From contig CACXBF010000019.1 of assembly GCA_902765855.1 (NCBI GenBank), positions 1 through 37,706 of the forward strand: 37,706 nt of DNA, written 5' to 3'. The stretch is from an uncultured Ruminococcus sp. (GTDB lineage Bacteria; Bacillota; Clostridia; Oscillospirales; Acutalibacteraceae). The notes under the pieces were generated by a model, which did not search any database, was not told the origin of the DNA, and worked only from the letters and a program-made list of their open reading frames with translations. Numbering within the stretch: the stretch's first letter is position 1; each line of letters begins with the position of its first letter. Both the position numbers and the translations under genes were made by a program. Of the stretch, positions 24,313 to 31,822 are shown one piece after another.

Positions 24313-24696
24313 TTATTTAATCTCTCCATGTTTTTCGTAATCAGTAATCTGACTTACAGCATTTTTTTTATCAACAAAGACAACTTTTGGCGTATGAGTT
24401 TTTGCTTCATCTGGAGTAAGTGTACAATATGCCATAATTATAATCTTATCACCTGTAGAAACACATCTTGCAGCCGCTCCGTTAAGACAAATTACACCTG
24501 ATCCTCTTTCACCTGCTATGGTATAGGTTTCAAAGCGAGAGCCATTATTTATATCTACTATCTGAACCTTTTCATATTCAAGAATCCCTGACGCTTCAAG
24601 AAGGTCTATATCCACTGTGATACTTCCAACATAATCAAGCTCCGCCTGAGTAACTGTTGCTCTGTGGATTTTAGCTTTAAGCATCTCGATTTGCAT
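24313..24696 (-). CDS. panD: Aspartate 1-decarboxylase
   Basis: PanD makes beta-alanine from aspartate for pantothenate. It is translated as a proenzyme and cuts itself before a serine that becomes the pyruvoyl cofactor. The 127-residue product shows [11 protein letters not shown], the cleavage site YVGSITVD (Gly-Ser near 24-25), [16 protein letters not shown] and IIMAYC; all standard. The first ATG is used since GGGAGG lies 8 bp before it. It follows panC by 18 bp, so is the last gene of the pan cluster. Confidence 0.96.
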   Translation of the reverse strand: MQIEMLKAKIHRATVTQAELDYVGSITVDIDLLEASGILEYEKVQIVDINNGSRFETYTIAGERGSGVICLNGAAARCVSTGDKIIIMAYCTLTPDEAKTHTPKVVFVDKKNAVSQITDYEKHGEIK

Positions 24697-24714
24697 TAGT
24701 ACTTCCTCCCTGTT

Positions 24715-25560
24715 TTAAACGGAAAACGAAAAATTGTCTATAAGTCTTGTTTTACCTATTTTAACAGCAATAGCAACAAGAACATCGCTCTTTATTGTTT
24801 CAACATCTTGCATAGTGACTGCATCAACAACTGAAACATAATCAATCTTTGCAAGAGGTTCTGTGTTTATAACTTCTGTTATTGCATCTATAATTTTTTT
24901 ACTATTGGTTTCGCCTGTTTTGATAATGTCCATACCTCTCTTAAGTGAACGGCTCAAAATAAGTGCCGCCTTTCTTTCTTCAGGATTAAGGTATGTATTT
25001 CTTGAGCTTTTAGCCAAACCGTCAGCCTCTCTTACGATAGGACAACCAACGATTTCTATATCAATATTGAAATCTCTTACCATACGCTTTATAACAGCTA
25101 ATTGCTGTGCATCCTTTTGACCAAAATATGCTCTATCCGGCTTAACTATGTTAAACAGCTTGAGAACAACTGTGCATACACCTCTGAAATGAGTAGGTCT
25201 GCTCTTTCCACAAAGATTTTTTGTGATAATGTCCATATCTGCAAAAGTACAGAAATCATCATAATACATATCGCTTACATCAGGTCTGAAAATCAAATCC
25301 GCACCTGTATCTTCACAAAGCTTTGCATCACGCTCAGGGTCACGAGGATAGCTTTCCAGATCTTCTGTTGGTCCGAACTGTATAGGATTCAAAAAAATAC
25401 TTACAACGGTTCTGTCATTCTGTGCGACAGACTTCGCAATTAAGCTTTGATGTCCCTCATGCAAGTAGCCCATAGTTGGCACTAAACCAACAGTTAAGCC
25501 TTCCTTACGCCATTCATTAACAATATCTCTGACTTCTTGAACAGTTTTTACTATTTTCAT
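24715..25560 (-). CDS. panC: Pantothenate synthetase
   Basis: PanC joins pantoate and beta-alanine, using ATP, to give pantothenate. The 281-residue product has VGLVPTMGYLHEGHQSLI (about 25-42, with the HIGH-like motif), VSIFLNPIQFGPTEDLESYPR, FRGVCTVVLKLFNIV and YFGQKDAQQLAVI; complete family pattern and length. It lies between the flavin-oxidase-like gene and panD. Confidence 0.97.
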   Translation of the reverse strand: MKIVKTVQEVRDIVNEWRKEGLTVGLVPTMGYLHEGHQSLIAKSVAQNDRTVVSIFLNPIQFGPTEDLESYPRDPERDAKLCEDTGADLIFRPDVSDMYYDDFCTFADMDIITKNLCGKSRPTHFRGVCTVVLKLFNIVKPDRAYFGQKDAQQLAVIKRMVRDFNIDIEIVGCPIVREADGLAKSSRNTYLNPEERKAALILSRSLKRGMDIIKTGETNSKKIIDAITEVINTEPLAKIDYVSVVDAVTMQDVETIKSDVLVAIAVKIGKTRLIDNFSFSV

Positions 25561-25576
25561 TTTCTATTCCTCCTAT

Positions 25577-25616
25577 ATTAAGGGGTCTAACCTTAAAACC
25601 TACGATAGATGCTTTT
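25577..25616. repeat. Degenerate fragment of the dispersed repeat (R5)
   Basis: TTAAGGGGTCTAACCTTAAAACCTACGATAGATGC between two pan-cluster genes resembles the core module TTAAGGGCGTTGCCCTTAAAACCTACCAAAGGCTC of the unit at 3873. The GGG-C pairing is partly kept (AAGG...CCTT). Confidence 0.4.
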
Positions 25617-25621
25617 CTAAA

Positions 25622-26101
25622 CTATTTATTTATAACCAATCTCTTGGCAGACAAACCTTCAACTTTAAGTTTCATAATACAAGTATGCTTTACCGCCTCT
25701 GATTCAAATTCAAACTTTTCGCCACTTGGCTTGGCATATTGATTCATTAAAAGTTTAAGTGCTTCTAACTTTTCATCATCAGCAACATATTCAATTTTAC
25801 CATAGCCCATTACACTCTCATATTCAGCAACAGACTTACAAGCAATATCATATGTAAGAACAGAAAGCATATTTTCCATAACAAAGCCGACTTTATTATT
25901 TTTCTTAACCAAATCGTGCTTTCTTCCAACACCTGCGCCATGAAAATAGAGTGTAATTTCTTCGCCATCAATCTTCATTCCAAAATTCATTGGCACAACA
26001 TATGGATATTCGTCAGAAAACGAAACATTGCATACTACACAGTGTTTCATAATTTCAACCATCTGCGAAAAATCTGTAATTTCTCTATCTGTTCTTCTCA
26101 T
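25622..26101 (-). CDS. PPOX-class flavin protein (NimA/pyridoxamine-phosphate-oxidase-like)
   Basis: The 159-residue product starts MRRTDREITDFSQMVEIMKHCVVCNVSF, then YPYVVPMNFGMKIDGEEITLYFHGAGVGRKHDLVKKNNKVGFV, the pattern of the NimA-like split-barrel flavin-binding family. Relatives include 5-nitroimidazole reductases and many uncharacterised FMN proteins. It lies between panB and panC with 14 bp to panB; no pantothenate reaction in the pathway needs it, unless it does the unplaced ketopantoate reduction, for which there is no sequence evidence. The start is supported by AAGGGTGG. Confidence 0.85.
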   Translation of the reverse strand: MRRTDREITDFSQMVEIMKHCVVCNVSFSDEYPYVVPMNFGMKIDGEEITLYFHGAGVGRKHDLVKKNNKVGFVMENMLSVLTYDIACKSVAEYESVMGYGKIEYVADDEKLEALKLLMNQYAKPSGEKFEFESEAVKHTCIMKLKVEGLSAKRLVINK

Positions 26102-26115
26102 AATACCACCCTTAA

Positions 26116-26910
26116 TTAAAAGCTATGCTCATCTGTCGGAAAAGCTCCGCTCTTAACTTCATTATCATAAGCCTTAAAAGCTTCAATCATTTGCTCGCCT
26201 ATATTAGCATAAGCCTTAACAAATTTAGGTTTCATTTTATCATACATAGCAAGCATATCCTGATATACAAGAACCTGTCCATCGCAATATTTGCCCGCAC
26301 CGATTCCTATAACAGGTACACTCACTGCTTCTGTTATAGCCTTGCCAAGTTCTGCCGGAACACACTCTACAACAATAGCAAATACCCCTGCTTTTTCAAG
26401 AGCCTTTGCATCATCTATAAGCTTTTGTGCAGCTTCATTTGTCTTTCCCTGAACCTTAAATCCTCCAAAAGCATTGACAGATTGTGGAGTAAGACCGATA
26501 TGTCCCATAACAGGAATTGAAGCTTTAACTATTGCAGAAATATGCTCTGCAAATTCTACTCCGCCTTCTAATTTAACAGCACCTGCTCTGCCCTCTTTCA
26601 TAAGTCTACCGGCATTGACAACAGCGTCATAAACGCTTGTCTGATATGACATAAAAGGCATATCTGTAACAACAAGGGTATTTTTTGCACCTCTTGCAAC
26701 AGCCTTACTATGATGAATCATATCTTCCATAGTAACAGAAATAGTATCTTCATATCCAAGCATAACCATACCGAGAGAATCACCGACAAGTATTGCATTG
26801 ATTCCTGCGGAATCTACAAGACTTGCAGTAGTATAATCGTATGCTGTTAACATACTGAGCTTTTCTCCCTTTTGTTTTGCATTTTTAAAGGTTACTGCTG
26901 TATTTTTCAT
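26116..26910 (-). CDS. panB: 3-methyl-2-oxobutanoate hydroxymethyltransferase
   Basis: PanB adds a hydroxymethyl group from methylene-THF to alpha-ketoisovalerate (a product of the ilv pathway) to give ketopantoate. The 264-residue product has [61 protein letters not shown] and IGIGAG, all PanB hallmarks with the catalytic Glu in VECVP. First gene of the pan cluster. panE (ketopantoate reductase) is not in the window. Confidence 0.97.
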   Translation of the reverse strand: MKNTAVTFKNAKQKGEKLSMLTAYDYTTASLVDSAGINAILVGDSLGMVMLGYEDTISVTMEDMIHHSKAVARGAKNTLVVTDMPFMSYQTSVYDAVVNAGRLMKEGRAGAVKLEGGVEFAEHISAIVKASIPVMGHIGLTPQSVNAFGGFKVQGKTNEAAQKLIDDAKALEKAGVFAIVVECVPAELGKAITEAVSVPVIGIGAGKYCDGQVLVYQDMLAMYDKMKPKFVKAYANIGEQMIEAFKAYDNEVKSGAFPTDEHSF

Positions 26911-27042
26911 AAATTAAATTCCTCCGATTCTTTCCAAAATATAGTGAAAGTCCGATTTTTTTCATAGACATATTTTTGAATAACGCAAAAGTCCTGTTTC
27001 AATAAGAATATAGGCTTTTACCCAAAATAGTCTTACGACGCT

Positions 27043-27071
27043 ATTATATCATATTGCAAGCTAAAAGTGAA
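27043..27071 (-). promoter_or_regulatory. Possible promoter of the pan cluster
   Basis: TATAAT (27043-27048) with a weak TTCACT at -35 (27066-27071) and 17-bp spacing on the minus strand, about 130 bp upstream of panB. The 130-nt leader holds no element I recognise. Confidence 0.5.
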
Positions 27072-27186
27072 CTGTTATTTTATTTTCGTCATTATTCCTA
27101 TATCGCATAATATACTGCTTGACTTTATATGTTTTTTGAAATATAATATATTTAAAATTAAAAATATTAAGAAGGAACTCATATAT

Positions 27187-27583
27187 CAAACACAAGTAAA
27201 AAAGCACATTCAAGTATTATAATATATTTGTTTTTGCTATAGTGGCAACTATAGCTACACTTATTCTTGTAGGATATGTGAATTATTCTAAGGGGAAATT
27301 GCATTAGAATCTACTGCATATCAGATAAGATACGACAATGAATTAAGATAGTGCGCTAAATATACTGTTAATAGGAAAATTATACATCATTCATAAATGG
27401 AGATAATTCTCATATTTCTACAGGAGAAGTAATAACCGTATATTATGATGCGAATAATCCAAATAAATTATGGCGTGATTCCGATAAGAGTAATGTTAAT
27501 ATTGCAATATCAAAATCCTTATAAGGATGAATACCAGAACCCTTATGAAATAATATTGAAAACAACAATAACTATAAATTTTA
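27187..27583 (+). pseudogene. Decayed DUF3592-like membrane protein gene
   Basis: Pieces in different frames match the next gene in order: VATIATLILVGYVNYSKG (membrane helix), AYQIRYDNEL, KYTVN, then NGDNSHISTGEVITVYYDANNPNKLW and a trace of the QYQNPY..NPYE tail (27505-27560). Stops and frameshifts break it at several places. It is a dead tandem copy of the gene at 27605. Confidence 0.75.
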
Positions 27584-27604
27584 AAAGTATTGAGGAGAAT
27601 TAAT

Positions 27605-28141
27605 ATGTCGATTGATTTTAAAGATTCAAACACAAAAGGTATAATACTATTTATAATCGCTTCATTAGTGATTATAGCTATTGCCTTTTTTTCAACTGCT
27701 GACTATTCCAAAGGACGAATGCCAGTAGAAGCTACTATAATTGCCAAAGAAAGACGTGACAAGAGCGTAAGATGGTATGCTATATATACTGTTGACGGAA
27801 AAACCTATAAATCATTTGTAAATGGAAATGGCGATGACATTTACATTGGAAGAAAATTAACTTTATATTATGATGAAAACAATCCCAGCATAGTATATCA
27901 TAGCACTGAAAAAGGCAGAGCTATTTTTGTAAGATGCTTATTTATAAGCTTTCCTGTAATAATACTAACTGTAGCTTTTATCACTTCTAAAACATCAAAG
28001 AAAAAACGACAACAATTAGAAGAAAGCGGAGAATTACAGCAATATCAAAATCCATATGAAGATGAATACCAAAACCCTTATGAAAATAATAATGAACAAA
28101 GTAATAGCAGCCATATTTATAATGATATAAATAAATTCTAA
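27605..28141 (+). CDS. DUF3592-like membrane protein
   Basis: The 178-residue product has an N-terminal membrane helix (about 13-33), an extracellular beta domain with RMPVEATIIAKERR, YAIYTVDGKTYKSFV and KLTLYYDENNPSIVYH (the DUF3592 pattern of a short beta sandwich ending in YYdP/NP), a second helix (about 105-127) and a Gln/Asn/Tyr-rich cytoplasmic tail with two QNPYE-type repeats. Function unknown. The ATG at 27605 follows GAGGAG. It sits between a dead copy and a living paralogue. Confidence 0.8.
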   Translation: MSIDFKDSNTKGIILFIIASLVIIAIAFFSTADYSKGRMPVEATIIAKERRDKSVRWYAIYTVDGKTYKSFVNGNGDDIYIGRKLTLYYDENNPSIVYHSTEKGRAIFVRCLFISFPVIILTVAFITSKTSKKKRQQLEESGELQQYQNPYEDEYQNPYENNNEQSNSSHIYNDINKF

Positions 28142-28272
28142 TTGGCAAAAATTTTATGAGAAAATTTAAAAACATAATAGTTTTAATATTCTCTGATATT
28201 CTCTGCCTTTATAGATAAGTGGAGAATCTTTTTAATGGAAATAACAAAAATTTTATTTAGGAGAAATTTATT

Positions 28273-28719
28273 ATGAAAAAATCTAAAACCATACTTGAAA
28301 TGCTATTAATTGATATATTCTTTGGATTTATAATAATAACCGGTTTTATTGCAGTTTATAATGGTACTACTCAAAAGCTTGAGAAAGACGGATATAGACC
28401 CATAGAGGCAACATATGCTTATAGTGATTATGTTATGAATAAAAATAATGAACTTGAGAAAGCGTATTTTCTTACATATAATATCAATGGAACAAGCTAT
28501 ACTTCATATGTTATAGGAAATGCTTATGGTATAGATAATGTTGGCAGCAAATATACAATATATTATAATCCGACTAATCCTTCGGAAATTGCTTGTCCTA
28601 ATCCAACAGGATCAAGGATTCTTATCTTTATTATTTTATCTTTAGTTTCTGTTATAATTATTATTGTAAATATCAAACGATTTTTGAAAATTTCAAAAAA
28701 TAAAAAATATGACTATTAA
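28273..28719 (+). CDS. DUF3592-like membrane protein, paralogue
   Basis: The 148-residue product has the same plan as its upstream neighbour: membrane helix (about 9-28), beta domain with YRPIEATYAYSDY, YFLTYNINGTSYTSYV and KYTIYYNPTNPSEIACP, second helix (about 114-134) and a short basic tail. It lacks the Tyr-rich tail. AGGAGAA lies before the start. Sequence identity to the neighbour is low outside the YY.P.NP motif, so the duplication is old. Confidence 0.8.
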   Translation: MKKSKTILEMLLIDIFFGFIIITGFIAVYNGTTQKLEKDGYRPIEATYAYSDYVMNKNNELEKAYFLTYNINGTSYTSYVIGNAYGIDNVGSKYTIYYNPTNPSEIACPNPTGSRILIFIILSLVSVIIIIVNIKRFLKISKNKKYDY

Positions 28720-28759
28720 ACACTTTTTTCTAAATACGATAAACCGCAAAAGCTGATAC

Positions 28760-28788
28760 TTGATATTGCCTCAGAAATATGGTAAAAT
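28760..28788 (+). promoter_or_regulatory. Promoter of yebC
   Basis: TTGATA (28760-28765) and TAAAAT (28783-28788) with a 17-bp spacer, about 70 bp before the gene. Confidence 0.7.
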
Positions 28789-28860
28789 AGGTAATATATA
28801 TTGGGAAATATCGCTTTGTAATATTTCACGAAATCAATTTATTCTCGGAGGTTTATCTAT

Positions 28861-29607
28861 ATGTCAGGACATTCAAAATGGAGTACCATCAAAAGAAAAA
28901 AAGAAAAGACTGATGGTGCAAGAGCAAAAGTATTCACTAAAATAGGTCGTGAACTGGCTGTTGCGGTTCGTGAGGGCGGAAGCGCTGACCCAAATGTAAA
29001 CTCAAAGCTTAAAGATTGCATCGCTAAGGCTAAAGCTAATAATGTTCCTAATGAAAACATTGAGCGTATCATCAAGAAGGCTGCCGGCGAGGGCGATTCA
29101 AATAACTACGAATCAATCACATATGAAGGCTACGGTCCAAGTGGTGTTGCACTTATTGTTGAAACACTTACCGATAACCGTAACAGAACAGCAGGCGACC
29201 TCCGTCATTACTTCGATAAATTCGGCGGAAACATGGGCACTCCCGGCTGCGTTTCCTTTATGTTCTCTAAGAAAGGTGTTATCCTTATTGAGAGTGAAGG
29301 TCTTGAAGAAGATACTGTTATGGAAGACGCACTTGACGCAGGCGCGGCTGATTTTTCCGCAGAAGACGGTGTATTTGAGATTCAGACAGAACCTGACGAT
29401 TTCAGTGCAGTAAGAGATGCTCTTGAAGGCAAAGGATATACATTTGTTTCAGCTGAAGTTGAAATGGTTCCAAGCACATACACAAAGCTTACTGATGAAG
29501 AAGCTATCACAAAGATGCAAAGACTTCTTGATGTTCTTGAAGACAACGATGATGTTCAGAATGTTTTCCATAACTGGGAATATGACGAACCAGAGGAAGA
29601 TGACTAA
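28861..29607 (+). CDS. yebC: YebC/PmpR family protein (translation or transcription factor)
   Basis: The 248-residue product begins [32 protein letters not shown], the invariant YebC N-terminus, and contains [24 protein letters not shown] and the acidic C-terminus. The family was described as DNA-binding regulators; more recent work links it to ribosomes stalled at proline stretches. GGAGG precedes the start, and codon use is that of a well-expressed gene. It stands alone between its promoter and a strong terminator. Confidence 0.96.
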   Translation: MSGHSKWSTIKRKKEKTDGARAKVFTKIGRELAVAVREGGSADPNVNSKLKDCIAKAKANNVPNENIERIIKKAAGEGDSNNYESITYEGYGPSGVALIVETLTDNRNRTAGDLRHYFDKFGGNMGTPGCVSFMFSKKGVILIESEGLEEDTVMEDALDAGAADFSAEDGVFEIQTEPDDFSAVRDALEGKGYTFVSAEVEMVPSTYTKLTDEEAITKMQRLLDVLEDNDDVQNVFHNWEYDEPEEDD

Positions 29608-29639
29608 TCACCTTTTAAAAATATTATGCTAAACATACG

Positions 29640-29675
29640 AATGGCATTAGAATTTATATTCTAATGCCATTTTTA
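29640..29675 (+). terminator. Terminator of yebC
   Basis: Perfect 14-bp stem (29640-29653 with 29658-29671) with TTAT loop, then TTTATTT. Confidence 0.9.
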
Positions 29676-29907
29676 TTTATTCACAAACAAAAGTTTTTTC
29701 ATTATCTTAAAAACAATATCTTTGTAGTAATATCAAATATAGTTATTTCTTTATTAAAAATTTTAAGATAAATAATTTTTTTATAAGAGTAAAAGTGATT
29801 ATATTTACGCATATGTATATTTATAAGTGATTTTGTAATTTTTAGTCAAAATATAACAAAATTCGACAAAGTTATAGTATAATACATACAGGGAGGTGTG
29901 TTATACT

Positions 29908-31227
29908 ATGACGAAAAAAATTATAGTAACGCTTTTGAGTTTACTATTCTTAACTTACCCTTTAATAAATTTTATAAGCATCTCTGCGAAAACTGATTAT
30001 CAAAATTATCTTTTAAGTGGTTTTTCTTATGGATTTTATAGAATTATCAATGATAACAAAACTACTTGCACCTCTATTACAAGTCAAGGTGAGGAAACTA
30101 CAATATTCTGCAAAAGTGATTATGAAATTTCAAAGGCTGTAACTTCACAATCCTATCTATATATACTATCTCATTCCGATGAAAACAACGCCATATTTAC
30201 ATTATTACGAAACGGTTCTGTCGACGCATCATATATTCCTGAGGATAATGTTATTCCATCAAGCTTTACAGCAAATGATAATTATATATATTTTATAGGT
30301 AATGACGGAAACTACACTATTTCTATCAAAAGAAATACTCTTGATACTACTACAACTTTCTTTTCAGAAAGTGTAAAAAAGCTATTTTGTTATAATGAAA
30401 AAATTTATGCTGTTACTACCGATTCTCTATATTGCCTTGATAATCCAAATACTGCTATTAGATGCGATATTCCCTCTTTTAATAATCTAGAGCCTGTTTT
30501 CTATGGAAATATCTTTATAGATACAAACGGTACAGTATATTCTTTTAATCCTGAAAGTGGTTTTAAATATATAAAAACGCTTAACTACAAAAAAGCATTT
30601 ATACTAAATGATGTTTATTATGGTGTAAGTGGAAATACAATAAATAAGCTATCTGAAAATGGTTCAATAGTAAGTAAATATAGCTTTTCGGGAAATATTG
30701 ATGACATTGCTGTGAATGGAAATAAAATTGCCCTGCTTAGTTCTAAAAATGTAAAGCTTATTGCTGAAAAAGATTTTATACCAATAGAAAACTCAAAAAC
30801 TGAAAGTTCTAATCCAATATCAAAACCAAGCTTTAATGGTTTTACTGATTATAAAACAGACGGAAACTATATAATAGTTCCACAAGGCACAACTATCGCT
30901 ATACTGAAAAAGCATATAAACTCTGCGAAAAATTCAAGTCTTATATTTTATGACAATAAAAACAAGAAAACATCTTCTGGTAATCTCGGAACAGGATTTT
31001 CGCTTGAATATTATGAAAATCTCTCGTTGAAATCTAAATACATAATTATAGTTATGGGCGATGTAACCGGCGAGGGTTCTGTTAATACTGGTGACAAAAG
31101 AAGATTAACAGATTATCTACTTGGAAAACTTGAATTAACTACTCCACAAAAATATGCAGCCGACTTAGATAAAAGCAATGTAATAGATTCGCTTGATTTA
31201 TTACTACTTAATCGCCTTATATCTTAA
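29908..31227 (+). CDS. Secreted protein with C-terminal dockerin-like module
   Basis: The 439-residue product has a signal peptide (about 1-27, ending SISA), a beta-rich body (about 30-290) with repeated short segments (YIYFIGNDGNYTI, KIYAVTTDSLYCL, FIDTNGTVYSFN) that look like the blades of a beta-propeller of DUF5050/WD-like type, a small domain (about 315-385, IIVPQGTTIAIL..FYDNKNKK..LGTGFSL) that commonly precedes dockerins, and a dockerin with two calcium-loop repeats: GDVTGEGSVNTGDKRRLTDYLLG and ADLDKSNVIDSLDLLLLNRL. The first loop is degenerate (Thr, Glu, Gly for the usual Asn/Asp ligands). Dockerins bind cohesins, so this protein may attach to a cell-surface scaffold; no cohesin or enzyme domain is present. 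The ATG at 29908 is used (GGGAGG upstream; a GTG four codons earlier overlaps it). 29676-29890 holds only AT-rich DNA. Confidence 0.8.
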   Translation: MTKKIIVTLLSLLFLTYPLINFISISAKTDYQNYLLSGFSYGFYRIINDNKTTCTSITSQGEETTIFCKSDYEISKAVTSQSYLYILSHSDENNAIFTLLRNGSVDASYIPEDNVIPSSFTANDNYIYFIGNDGNYTISIKRNTLDTTTTFFSESVKKLFCYNEKIYAVTTDSLYCLDNPNTAIRCDIPSFNNLEPVFYGNIFIDTNGTVYSFNPESGFKYIKTLNYKKAFILNDVYYGVSGNTINKLSENGSIVSKYSFSGNIDDIAVNGNKIALLSSKNVKLIAEKDFIPIENSKTESSNPISKPSFNGFTDYKTDGNYIIVPQGTTIAILKKHINSAKNSSLIFYDNKNKKTSSGNLGTGFSLEYYENLSLKSKYIIIVMGDVTGEGSVNTGDKRRLTDYLLGKLELTTPQKYAADLDKSNVIDSLDLLLLNRLIS

Positions 31228-31272
31228 TAAATTACATAAGGTTTATATAACAACCTTGTGTAATTTATTTTA
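31226..31272 (+). terminator. Terminator after the dockerin gene
   Basis: Stem of 18 bp with one mismatch (31226-31243 with 31252-31269), starting at the stop codon and followed by TTTAT. Confidence 0.8.
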
Positions 31273-31316
31273 TGAAATAATAAAACATTTACTTGATTTA
31301 TTTTTTATTATAGGTA

Positions 31317-31375
31317 TTGACAAGTCGATTTTCGAGCATTATAATATAGTCATCATATGAACAGTTGCTCATATG
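31317..31375 (+). promoter_or_regulatory. Promoter and ArsR-type operator of the metal-efflux operon
   Basis: TTGACA (31317-31322) and TATAAT (31340-31345), 17-bp spacing, form a consensus promoter. Nine bases downstream lies an inverted repeat, CATATGA-N8-TCATATG (31354-31375), typical of ArsR/SmtB/CadC operators, which would let the repressor gene control its own operon. Confidence 0.85.
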
Positions 31376-31406
31376 TTTAAAGAATGAATTAGGAGTGTGT
31401 TCCCCT

Positions 31407-31820
31407 ATGGATAATAACGAAATAAATAAAAACTTTGAGGAATGTGTTTCTTGCAACGATAAGGATACTTGCGAAGAAGTTTGTATTCACACTGATGCCG
31501 TTGTAAGGGCAAAAAATAATACGCCTGACCTCGATATTTTATTCTCTCTTGCAGAACTTTTTAAAATGTTTGGCGATACTACAAGAATCAGAATTATGTG
31601 TGCTTTATTTGAAAACGAACTTTGTGTATGCGATATTGCTGAGGTTCTTGGTATGGGACAATCGGCTGTTTCACATCAGCTAAGATTGTTAAGAACTGCT
31701 AATCTTGTAAAAGTAAGGCGTGACGGTAAATCATCTTTTTATTCACTTGATGATGAGCATATACAGAAAATTTATGAGCTTGGTTTAGAACACATCTTAG
31801 AAAAAAGAAAGGGAAATTGA
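31407..31820 (+). CDS. ArsR/SmtB family metal-sensing repressor, CadC type
   Basis: The 137-residue product has a winged helix-turn-helix domain (about 45-125) with DTTRIRIMCALFENELCVCDIAEVLGMGQSAVSHQLRLL. ELCVCD is the alpha-3 metal site of CadC-like sensors (Cd, Pb, Zn), and the N-terminal tail holds four more cysteines (ECVSCNDKDTCEEVC), as the CadC site needs. Metal binding releases the operator. Start ATG follows AGGAG at a somewhat long distance. Its stop is 2 bp before the ATPase start. I infer control by Cd, Zn or Pb rather than arsenite. Confidence 0.93.
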   Translation: MDNNEINKNFEECVSCNDKDTCEEVCIHTDAVVRAKNNTPDLDILFSLAELFKMFGDTTRIRIMCALFENELCVCDIAEVLGMGQSAVSHQLRLLRTANLVKVRRDGKSSFYSLDDEHIQKIYELGLEHILEKRKGN

Positions 31821-31822
31821 TT

